Part shown: positions 13,584 through 21,700 of the stretch, piece by piece | Numbering within the stretch: position 1 is the stretch's first letter | Layout of the letters: every line of letters begins with the position of its first letter | Source: Psittacicella melopsittaci | GTDB taxonomy: Bacteria; Pseudomonadota; Gammaproteobacteria; Enterobacterales; Psittacicellaceae | Assembly: GCF_003585925.1 (NCBI RefSeq) | Contig: NZ_NRJH01000046.1 | Span: 1 to 33,052 of the forward strand | Direction: 5' to 3' | DNA length: 33,052 nucleotides | Translations under genes and position numbers: made by a program | The notes under the pieces: model-generated | Database searches by the model: none | Seen by the model: only the letters and a program-made list of their open reading frames with translations | What the model was told of the DNA's origin: nothing

Positions 13584-14505
13584 GGGTAAAAAAATAGAAT
13601 TAAGCTTAAGAAAATGAGATTTAGGTAAAAAAAAATAAGACTCAGATGAAAAAAATAAGACCTAGCTGAGGGAGTAACATTTAGCTGGGAAGTAAGTTTT
13701 TATTTTAGTTCTTTTGCTCTGATTTTTTTTAAGATTGTAGTTTTTTGCGATTTTACTTATTCTTACGTAGCAGTTTTTTACTTTTTTGTTCTATTTTCAT
13801 AGTTTATTTTTTGCCTTTTGAGGCTAATTTTTTTACATATTTTGCTTATTTAGGCTACTCTCCTACGAATCTTTTTACCTATCCTAATCTTTAATTTTTT
13901 AACTTTTTTTGCTTCTTCAAATTGATATTTTGCCCTGCAATTTTCTGTTATTTTATCTTGCAATTTTTTTTGCTTTTTGCCTCTTCATTTTTCTTATTTT
14001 CCTTTCAATTTTCTTTCACTTTCTCCTGCTATTTCCTTTCATTTTCTCTTGTAAATTTTTTACTTTTGCCTCTGCGACTTTTTAAGTTTTGCTCTTTTAT
14101 TTTTGTAAATTTTGTTGCTTAAATTTTTTTAAGTTCTTAACGTTATTTAAGGCTTTAGGTCTTATTTTTCTTAACAAAAATTTGCAGATTTCGCAAACTT
14201 TAACAGCGATTTTGTTTATTATCTTATCTTGAGAGCAAAAAATAGACTTTTGGGGGATATTTTCTTTTTTTAGTTTTATTCTCCCCGAATCTCTCAGGGT
14301 TTATACTAAAAAAAGTATAGATTTTCGATAACTAATTTAATTTTTAGCTATTTTTATTTAATTTTTTCTCTATTTTAAAAGCCTAAAAATCAACAAGTTA
14401 AAAATAAAAATCTTGAAAAAGAATTTTCTGAGGGTTATAAAGGTATTGTAATTTTTACCGACCTTTATCACAAATTTTAAACCTTGAAGGATAAAGGCAA
14501 ACCTC
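13584..14505. other. Long T-rich non-coding region
   Basis: About 920 bp without a credible gene. 13600-13680 is purine-rich with repeated AATAAGAC; 13690-14230 is strongly T-biased with many TTTTGC/TTTTTC words. A 66-codon frame at 13922 is Phe-rich low complexity and rejected. A small hairpin TATACT/AGTATA lies at 14302-14319. The 11-mer CCGAATCTCTC near 14284 also occurs near 720. Similar T-rich sequence recurs at 28231-28930. Confidence 0.55.
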
Positions 14506-14570
14506 TTATCTCGAGTTAAACTTTTGTAAAAAAGAAAAATAATCGTCCTCCTCGAGATAAAAAATTAAGG
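14506..14570 (+). promoter_or_regulatory. Leader stem-loop next to the ribosome site of family member 5
   Basis: Perfect 10-bp inverted repeat TTATCTCGAG/CTCGAGATAA (14506-14515/14551-14560) with a 35-nt loop. It ends only a few bases before the Shine-Dalgarno (AAGGA, 14567-14571). The layout (long-loop stem in the 5' leader) resembles that at 1530-1585. Confidence 0.55.
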
Positions 14571-14577
14571 AACCAAT

Positions 14578-14997
14578 ATGAAACTTTTTTCTAAATCCCG
14601 CATTATTCTTACTTCTTTAGTTTTAGCTATAGCTGTAGGAAGCAGCCCTGCATTTGCGGATGTCAGTAGTTTAGGTTCAACAATAAAAACTGAAGCTAAA
14701 AGTTTAGCTAATACTACCGAAAATAAAGCTCAAGAACTTTACTATTCTTACAAGCCAACCAGCAAGGCAAGTAAAGAAGCAACCTTAGACAATGGAGCAG
14801 TAAAAGCTTATCTCTACAAAGAAAGCAAAGGGAATGTAATTACTATCCATGCTAATAACACTAAACTCTTAAGCCAGAAATATACTTTAGGTAATACTAC
14901 CGTATATGCAAGCAAGGATACTTCGCTTACGCAAATTAACCAAGCTCTGCTTAAGTTAGGCTTAACCGAACAAGTACAACAAGTTCTCAGCAAGTAG
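14578..14997 (+). CDS. Small secreted protein, family member 5 (function unknown)
   Basis: 139 residues, Sec signal peptide (likely cut after AFA, residue 27). The mature protein starts with a Lys/Ala/Glu-rich probable helix (30-60), then the family domain: D-N-G-A-V-K-A-Y, an I-x-I-H-A-N-N strand, T-T-V-Y-A-S-K-D-T, and the terminal helix I-N-Q-A-L-L-K-L-G-L. The C-terminal 40 residues are closest to the protein at 11798-12529. No Cys. Shine-Dalgarno AAGGA precedes ATG 14578. Function unknown; presumably periplasmic. Confidence 0.82.
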   Translation: MKLFSKSRIILTSLVLAIAVGSSPAFADVSSLGSTIKTEAKSLANTTENKAQELYYSYKPTSKASKEATLDNGAVKAYLYKESKGNVITIHANNTKLLSQKYTLGNTTVYASKDTSLTQINQALLKLGLTEQVQQVLSK

Positions 14998-15354
14998 CTT
15001 TATAACAAAATAATAAAACCACCATAACAAAAGATAGAAATACCAAATAGGATATATAGTTCGTACATTATGTTACTCTCACTAACTATAAAATATAGTA
15101 TATAACTCAAGTCCTCGATTAAGCCGTCTCTTTGTCAGCACATTTATTTTCTCGGCAAAGAAGATAAAGAAAGGAAGGGGCGACTTAATTTTTTACTTTT
15201 ACTTAACTTAACTAAAGTAATTAAGAGTTCAAGATTTTAATTCCTTTATTTAATTTAAGTTAGCTACATATTTTAATTTTTTTTTCATAATGTAATTATT
15301 TACTCCTCTATAACTTTCCTTAAATGTTAATTTGTTAAATTAAGTGTGTGCACG
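14998..15354. other. Intergenic / possible long 3' UTR
   Basis: No gene. Contains the hairpin ACTATA/TATAGT (15085-15099) and a longer imperfect pairing of 15118-15126 with 15153-15189. Transcription from the gene at 14578 has no terminator until 15355, so this may be a 3' UTR or a separate small RNA. Confidence 0.4.
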
Positions 15355-15384
15355 AGTAGTACCTGCTGGGTACTACTTTTTTTT
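15355..15384 (+). terminator. Intrinsic terminator
   Basis: Perfect 9-bp stem AGTAGTACC/GGTACTACT (15355-15363 with 15369-15377), five-base loop, eight T. No gene directly upstream on this strand nearer than 14997. Confidence 0.85.
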
Positions 15385-15389
15385 ATGTT

Positions 15390-15570
15390 TGGCTTAAGCT
15401 AAACTCAGCAAAGGTTACCTTTAGGTATCTAAGAAAAAAGCTAGTTACGTTTTAGTGCTAGACGAGCGATTGAGAATAAAAGTAACTCTAGTTTCTTCTT
15501 AGTTGCCTGTAAGTGGGGTAGTTACTAATTGGTGCTTTGCTTTTAAGCAAATAACCAAAAGGTAACTTTA
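15390..15570. other. Densely structured non-coding segment
   Basis: Successive inverted repeats: AAAGGT/ACCTTT (15410-15422), a 20-bp imperfect pair at 15429-15448/15482-15502 with a 33-nt loop, and a compound stem 15521-15566 (GTTAC/GTAAC outside, GGT/ACC, then TTTGCTT/AAGCAAA around TT). No ORF, no clear promoter. Could be a structured RNA on either strand or the remains of a small non-autonomous element; strand undetermined. Confidence 0.45.
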
Positions 15571-15660
15571 GATGTTTTTATTAGAGTCTAGAAGAGGAGA
15601 ACTCACTGCGAACTTGATTAGTTAATTATTTAAATTTGCGATTACCTAAAATCCAGACAT

Positions 15661-15959
15661 AAAAAAAAGACCTCCACATTTGAGGAGATCTAGAAAATTT
15701 GTTCACAATTTCATCTAAGGAATAGAGGTAATTCTTTACCAAACAAGGAAGTTCAGTAATGTTATCTTGGAGATATTTTATGTTTTTGGTAAAGAACCTG
15801 GGCATTTACTATTTTTTCAACCTCTAGAGTAAATGTCTTATCTGCGGAGATACAAACAGACAAGTAAAGCAAAGTTACTTGCTTTCCCGTTAGAAGAAAA
15901 ACCGGCATAAAGTCTGACTTCTAAGTTATTCTTTTTCTTACATTAAATAAAAAGACAGC
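15661..15959 (-). ncRNA. Candidate ~300-nt structured RNA with a pseudoknot
   Basis: On the minus strand a consensus -10 (TATAAT, 15970-15965; weak -35) would start transcription near 15958, and a terminator closes it: GATCTCC/GGAGGTC (one G-U) followed by eight T at 15668-15661. Between them are perfect stems 15918-15924/15890-15896, 15875-15881/15861-15867 (with a mutually exclusive alternative 15879-15885/15866-15872), 15828-15835/15803-15810, 15785-15796/15732-15743 (12 bp) and 15771-15775/15763-15767. The loop of the 15803-15835 hairpin holds ACCTCTA (15820-15826), complementary over 7 bp to TAGAGGT at 15723-15729, giving a pseudoknot. No ORF is present. It does not resemble tmRNA, RNase P RNA, 6S or 4.5S RNA by the motifs I know. 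Confidence 0.55.
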
Positions 15960-16036
15960 TTCATATTATACAGATTTTTTCCCAAAAAAGAATAGTTTTA
16001 CAAAACTTTTTTGTCTCGGAATTCTGCAAAGAAGTT

Positions 16037-16074
16037 GCTTAAAAGGCAAGCAAGCTTGCCTTTTAAGCTTTTTT
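16037..16074 (+). terminator. Plus-strand terminator overlapping the hsdS-like 3' end
   Basis: Perfect 15-bp stem (GCTTAAAAGGCAAGC with its complement, 16037-16051/16054-16068), two-base loop, six T on the plus strand. On the minus strand no T-run follows, so although it sits at the end of the minus-strand hsdS-like gene it is oriented to stop plus-strand transcripts. Confidence 0.75.
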
Positions 16075-17298
16075 ATAAGGCTCGAGGGTAAAATTCAGAA
16101 TAGCCGCAAATTGCAATAAAGCCTTAGCATGTAGTTTTTTATGCACCTTGAGAGTTAACTCTAGGCTTTCAAGGAGTTGGGTAAACTCACTTTGTTGCAC
16201 TAAGCTAGGTAAAGCAACTGCCATTTTTTGTAAAGAAGCTAAAGGAAAACCACCAGCTCCTTGCAGTTCTTCATACTTACTAAAGTGATCTAAGGCATAA
16301 GCAAGATAGCGAGGTACTACGGCTAGATTAAAGCCTCGAATTAAAATTAAGCGAGCATAGCTACTAAAGAGCTTGCCTTCAGGAACATAGTGACTTACGC
16401 CTACATTATATCCGTCATTGGCATAAAGAATACACGGACCGGCATAGTTAGCCCGGTCAGTATAACGTACATCTTGTCCGCGCGTATAGTAAGGATAAGG
16501 AGTCGCAGAAGTAGGATCTGGGCTCAGATCCTCGAGTTTTAACTCTTGGTCTTCTTTACCTGTACTTATAGCACTAGCCAGACTTTCTACACTATGCCAG
16601 CTCCAGCCTGGGTGTTTAGGATCGGCAAGGTTGTTTTCTCCATTAGCAATTGCCAACCGAATAGGTAAAGGAGCTCGGGATAAAAAGTGTCTTTGCTTGA
16701 GGGCTTTAATTTGTAAAGTCGTATACTCAATTAAAGCAGCATAGTCTTCAATTAACTGAGCCTGAGTATTATACAATTGCACCAGTTTCTTTTGTTCATC
16801 AAGACTTGGGTAATCAATGAGAATGTCATTGATCTCTTGGCGTCTTAAGTGACTAATAGTCCCACCAGTTCTTTGTTGTACATCCTTGAGGCGTTGCGGT
16901 TGAGCATAGATTAACCAGTTAATAAACTCAGGTAAAAGTAGCTCTTCTTTTTCTGGGGCAAGAATAAAAGCAAAAATATCTCGCCCTGGATAAACAGGTT
17001 GCTTAGATAAATTAATTAAAGCTCGACGTACAGGCGTATTGCTTGCATCAGCTACAGCAGGAAAGGCTATTGCTTGGTAAGGAAGAGCCTTGGCTCTAGC
17101 AGAGAGCTTGCTACTATAACTTAGAGGCTTTTTTAAATAGGGCAATGTATAGTCGCGAGCAATTTGCATAAAGTGTAACACCGCCTTCCCTTGTTTTTCA
17201 GGAGAGAGGTGCTCACGATTTAACGAAGTGGTAAAAGACAAGGTTGAACCTAACTCTCCCAAACTTGCTCGTTGCCAGTGTTTAAATTTCTTTGTCAT
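16063..17298 (-). CDS. Type I restriction specificity subunit (HsdS-like), second orphan
   Basis: 411 residues, HsdS length. The first recognition domain (about 10-170) ends with GGTISHLRRQEINDILIDYPSLDEQ-type sequence; a helical spacer (about 172-205) follows. The second domain begins at PGWSWHSVESLASAIS and contains EDLSPDPTSATPYPYYTRG, matching the corresponding segment of the HsdS at 10414. It ends with G-A-G-G-F-P-L-A-S-L-Q-K-M-A-V-A-L-P-S and a terminal helix. The first domain differs from that of the 10414 protein, so the DNA targets should differ. No hsdM or hsdR nearby. Expression seems to start from a strong promoter at 17457-17429 and passes through a structured leader. Confidence 0.82.
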   Translation of the reverse strand: MTKKFKHWQRASLGELGSTLSFTTSLNREHLSPEKQGKAVLHFMQIARDYTLPYLKKPLSYSSKLSARAKALPYQAIAFPAVADASNTPVRRALINLSKQPVYPGRDIFAFILAPEKEELLLPEFINWLIYAQPQRLKDVQQRTGGTISHLRRQEINDILIDYPSLDEQKKLVQLYNTQAQLIEDYAALIEYTTLQIKALKQRHFLSRAPLPIRLAIANGENNLADPKHPGWSWHSVESLASAISTGKEDQELKLEDLSPDPTSATPYPYYTRGQDVRYTDRANYAGPCILYANDGYNVGVSHYVPEGKLFSSYARLILIRGFNLAVVPRYLAYALDHFSKYEELQGAGGFPLASLQKMAVALPSLVQQSEFTQLLESLELTLKVHKKLHAKALLQFAAILNFTLEPYKKA

Positions 17299-17457
17299 CT
17301 TAAATATAAACCCCTATGCGCTAACATAGGGGTCACAACAACTTAACTATTAAAACTTACAAAGGTCGAGAGACCTTTACTTTAAGGACAATATATGGAG
17401 AGTTTTCCTGCTCCAATATATAAAGTTTATTATATTTTATCTTGGCTTACATTGCAA
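17299..17457 (-). promoter_or_regulatory. Strong promoter and three-hairpin leader of hsdS-like gene
   Basis: Minus-strand promoter TTGCAA (17457-17452), 17-bp spacer, TATAAT (17434-17429). The roughly 120-nt leader folds into hairpins 17391-17421 (ATATAT and GGAG/CTCC pairs), 17361-17367/17372-17378 (AAAGGTC/GACCTTT, four-base loop) and 17310-17318/17325-17333 (CCCCTATG/CATAGGGG extended by A-T). The last is followed by TTTATATTT and then the hsdS-like start, without a clear Shine-Dalgarno. This could be an attenuator or a small RNA ending before hsdS. The -35 overlaps a 7-bp hairpin (17442-17462) after the upstream gene's stop. Confidence 0.6.
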
Positions 17458-17466
17458 GCCAAATGC

Positions 17467-18096
17467 CTAAGCTAAAAAGTTTTGCATGCGAGTTAAGAGT
17501 TTTTCTGGTTGACTATAGAGGTATTGACTCGGAAAAACCTTGCCTTGTTTTGCATCTATTAAGGTTGGTACTCCTTGAGCATCAACTTGAGTGGCAAGTT
17601 TTTGTCCGAGCTTAATAAGAGTATTAAGTTTTTCTTGTCCTGCGGGCGAAATCACTTGCTCAAGGCTGAGGTTAACTCCTGGGAGATGAGCCAGAAGTTG
17701 GGCTATAACTTGTGGATCAGTAAGATCTAAACCTGCAATATAGCGAGCTTCTTGTATTTGCTCAAGAAAGCTTAGTTCGAGTTCTGGGGTAACTTGGTGT
17801 ACGGCACTTAAAGCCAAGAGTGCCAAACTCGAATCAAAGCCCGAAGCCTGATCAAGCAGTTGTTCTTTATAGCTTGAACTAAACACTTGCCCTGTGAGGC
17901 GGGCAATACGTTGATCTACTTGCCAATAGGCTTGTCCATTACTAAGAATATTGCCAGGACGAGCAAAAAGTCCTGTAGGCACTAAAGTAAGAGAATAGTG
18001 TTGGGCTAAGAGTTTTATTGCGGGTAAGGCACCATAGCACCAACCGCACAAAGGATCATATAAAAGAATTAGATTTGGCGAAGAATTTTGTTGCAT
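17467..18096 (-). CDS. DsbA/FrnE-like thiol-disulphide protein, cytoplasmic
   Basis: 209 residues, with no signal peptide. The N-terminal strand leads to YDPLCGWCYG with the redox pair C17-G-W-C20, and GVPTL near residue 175 supplies the cis-Pro (P177) opposite the active site. Between them is the helical insertion of the DsbA fold. Features agree with COG3531-type predicted disulphide isomerases and FrnE-like proteins, which act in the cytosol on unknown thiol substrates. It is the first gene on its strand here; a -10 (TATAAT, 18244-18239) lies about 145 bp upstream. ATG 18096 has no evident Shine-Dalgarno. Confidence 0.85.
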   Translation of the reverse strand: MQQNSSPNLILLYDPLCGWCYGALPAIKLLAQHYSLTLVPTGLFARPGNILSNGQAYWQVDQRIARLTGQVFSSSYKEQLLDQASGFDSSLALLALSAVHQVTPELELSFLEQIQEARYIAGLDLTDPQVIAQLLAHLPGVNLSLEQVISPAGQEKLNTLIKLGQKLATQVDAQGVPTLIDAKQGKVFPSQYLYSQPEKLLTRMQNFLA

Positions 18097-18739
18097 ATGA
18101 AAAAAATTAATAAAGTTTGTGGTTATGTTTAGTTTTGCTAGTTACTATTTGCAGCTTGACTAGTCTAACTAATCTAATGAGATTAGATTAAGGTTGCTAG
18201 CTCTAGCTAAGCTATCGAGTTGTTATTCAACGAGGATTATTATATCCCTTGGGCATAGGGGTAATAAACTAGCAGTTGTGCATAAGTTTTTTGCAAATTT
18301 TGCAAAAATCACTTAGTTTTTCTCAGGCATTATTTTTGCCTCGAGAGTAATTTTTTTAGCAACATCTTTCTTCTCGTTGACAAAAATTTGCGATTTTACT
18401 TTTCTTATTTATTGCCATTTACTCTTTAATTTTAGGCAAGTTGGTAAAATTAGCTCGTCCTTTTTACCGAGCTAGGTTACAAAAACTTGTCTTTTTTACT
18501 ACCTTTAACCCATTACTAAAAAGCCCTCTTGCGGGGAAAAAATGCTATAATAAAGTAGGAAGATTCGGCAATTAAGCTTTATTCTCTGGCACAGAATAGT
18601 TTAAGCTTTTGCCTAAAAAAATTTGTCTTGATTTTTTCGACTAAATCCCCCTCCTTATAATTATTTGGCAAAGTTTTAATACCAGATTATTTCGGTTTAA
18701 AAACTCTTCCCCCTTTAACATTTAACTTAAAAGGTTGGT
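18097..18739. other. Divergent intergenic region with the tpsA1 promoter
   Basis: About 640 bp. On the plus strand an extended -10 (TGCTATAAT, 18543-18551) is the likely promoter of the large exoprotein gene, giving a leader of about 180 nt that includes the hairpin ATTCT/AGAAT (18581-18597). Further up, two mutually exclusive stems share sequence: TAGCTCG/CGAGCTA (18451-18474) and GGTAAAA/TTTTACC (18443-18468). The ATG at 18740 has a good Shine-Dalgarno (AAAAGG). Confidence 0.55.
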
Positions 18740-21700
18740 ATGAATCGCAAATATAAATTAAAATTTAATCGTAGAACCATGTCATTAGATGCTGTAACTG
18801 AGTTGGCAACTCAAGCAACAGCAGGCAAATCCTCAGACCCTACGGTTAAAGCTCCTCGTTTATCTTTAACCCTTTCAACTTTAGCAGCTCTAGTTTGTAC
18901 AGGTGCTAGTTTAGCTTATGCTGCCGCTGAGCCACGCACGGGGATGTCCGTGGTACATGGGCAGGTACAAACGCAAATAGATCAGGCTGTTACTACCTAC
19001 ACTACCTCAGACAACACCATTATTAATTGGGAAAAATTCAATATTAATAGCAATGAATTAGTTAAATTTGTGCAAGCAAATGCTAATTCTGCCGTTTTAA
19101 ACCGCGTTCTCGGCGGTAGTGTGTCCCAAATTCTGGGGACTTTACAATCTAATGGTAAAGTATTTATTGTTAACCCAGCAGGAATTGTTTTTGGTAAAGA
19201 AGCCCAAGTAGATGTAGCTAGTTTAGTGGCTTCAACTCTGGATATTAGCAATGACGATTTTATTCAGGGCAACTACGTTTTTAACCAAGAAAAAGATCAA
19301 GCTTTAGCTAGCGTCCTAAATCAAGGGGTAATTAAAGTAAATGCTGACGGCACTATAGCTTTAGTGGGTGGGCAGGTTACTAATACAGGCGTGCTTGAAG
19401 CTAAAAATGGTACAGTATATCTTTTAGCAGGGCAATCGATTACTATCCAAGATTTAGATAATCCGTTAATCTCTTATAAAGTAAGTGCGGATAACCACGC
19501 CGTAAACCTCGGAGCTATCTTTAGTAAAAATGTAGCTCTAGTAGCAAATAAAGTAGCCCATGGCGGGCAGTTTGCCGATTTAGTGAATGGAGAAACTCCA
19601 GCAACGCAAGCTCGCATTGAAGCTAATGGTGAAGTTCTCCTTTACGCAGGAGCAGTAGCCCCGAATTTACAAACTACAGCAGATGCTCATACCACACCCC
19701 CAAGCACACAAGGCGGTCTTGTTGTCCAAGCAGGAACTATTAGCCAAGCTAATAAAGTAGCAGTGCTAGGTGATACGGTGGTAGTGCAAAGCCAATCTAG
19801 CACCCAAGGACGTGAAGTTCTTCTCGGTGGAGATTTACAAGGACAAGGTCAAGTTAAACTAGCATCTCGTACTTATGTGCAAGCAGGAGCGCAAGTAGAT
19901 GCTTCGGCAAGTTCAGGTGATGCTGGAAGAATTATTGTTTGGGGTGACAAGGCGTATATTGATGGTACGTTCACTGCGCAAGCAAGCCAAGGTCAAGGTG
20001 GCTTTATTGAAACCTCAGCTAAACACCTGCAATTAGGAAAAAACTTTAGTGTAGATACTCAAGGTGCTACAGGTAAGGGACAATGGTTAATTGATCCTGA
20101 GAACCTTAATGTAGTTAACTCAACTACCTATGCTGAAAAAACAGCAAACGAAAAAGTAGAACTTACTGAGTTTACGCAACCTGAAGTTAGCTACCAAACA
20201 GCTGCAAGCGATGCTGGACAAACTGACTCTTACCTTCTTGATAGCCAATTAGGTGAAGCTTTAAAAAATACCAATGTAAGTCTAACCGCAACTAATAATC
20301 TGAGCTTTATTTCAGCTGAGGTAAGCACAGATACTACTTACGATGATATCGCAACCTACTATGGTGTTGACGGAGCTAATGGTACTTTAACTCTTACTGC
20401 GGATAACATTAGTTTAACTAATACCAATTTAAAAACTCGTGCGGTAAACTTTACGGCGAATAATTTAACCATTACTAGCAGTAAAATTGAGGTAGCAAAT
20501 AACCTTACTACCAACACTCAAGTTGATATAAAAGTAACAGGTGAAGAAAACAGCTTTAAAGCTTACACCGTAGTGCTTTTAAGTCAAGGTAACACCTCTT
20601 TAGAGAATTTAAATATTCGTGCAGGGCAACATCAACCTGCAGGTATTACGAATGTAACTTCATTTAACATCAACTCTAAAGGTAATGTTTCTCTTACTAA
20701 TGTAGATGCAAGTGTTAACTTTGGGCAAGTACGTTTAACAGGTACAGGTCATACTTACACCGTTAAAAACTCGAAGTTTGTTAATAACTGGCAAGAAGTT
20801 CTCATGCACGGTATTCGTAGCATGGAGATTCCAGCTAAAGATACCCCATCACAACAAGTAGAGTACACGGCGTTAGAAATTGACGGTACTACAGTTGAAG
20901 CCTTAGCTAACTACTATGTTAAAGCAGGTAGCATTGATATTCGCAACACTTCTTTCCGTAACCAAAGAGAAGATGTAAACCATGCTAATGCAAGTACCAT
21001 TTACGCTTTAAGTGATACACCGTCAATAATGGTGAACCTCACCTTAAATACAACTAATGTTCTGCAACTCCAAAGTGCGAAGAACAACAAGTTTATTTTT
21101 ATTGACTCATGTATTACTGCCAATGGTATTGAAACTAATACTGGTGATGCCCTAAAAGCTTTAGAGGCAGTAAACACTAGCATTACTGCAGTATCTAGCT
21201 TAAAACTTAATGTGCAAGAAGACTTAACTTTACGTGGTTCTGAAGTTACCGCGGGGTCAATGTTAACCTTAGGTTCAACTGCAGGTAATTTAGCCTTACT
21301 CGAAGAAGGAACTAAAGCAACTAAAGTTACTAATAGTAACGGTAAGATAACAAGCATTAGTGCAGGTCAAGATCTTCTATTAGGTAACGCTAAAGTGGAA
21401 GCTGGGGCAAGTGCAACAAGTTTACTTCTAACAGGTAACAACATTAAATCTGTAGCTCAAAATAATGGTAATTTTGTTTTAGACTCAGATGGTACAGGTA
21501 CTAGCTTAATAAGTAAAAATGAGATTAACTTACAAGATGCTCAGCTTACTACGGAGCGTGGTTTAAGCATTACAAGTAAAAATGCTATAACTGTTGTTGG
21601 TTCTACAGTTAAGTCAGACTCTCTTGAGGTTAGGTCGCAAGAGAATGGCAAACTAATTTTTGCAAACAATAAACTTGAAGGACAAACTCAAGTTACTCTC

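Noticed and set aside
13922..14122. 66-codon open frame
   Set aside because: Translation is a run of Phe, Leu and Ser produced by T-rich DNA; no ribosome site.
15661..15959. Identification of the structured segment as tmRNA, RNase P RNA or 6S RNA
   Set aside because: None of the conserved motifs (tRNA-like T-arm and CCA end, GAGGAAAGTCC, long central bubble hairpin) is present.
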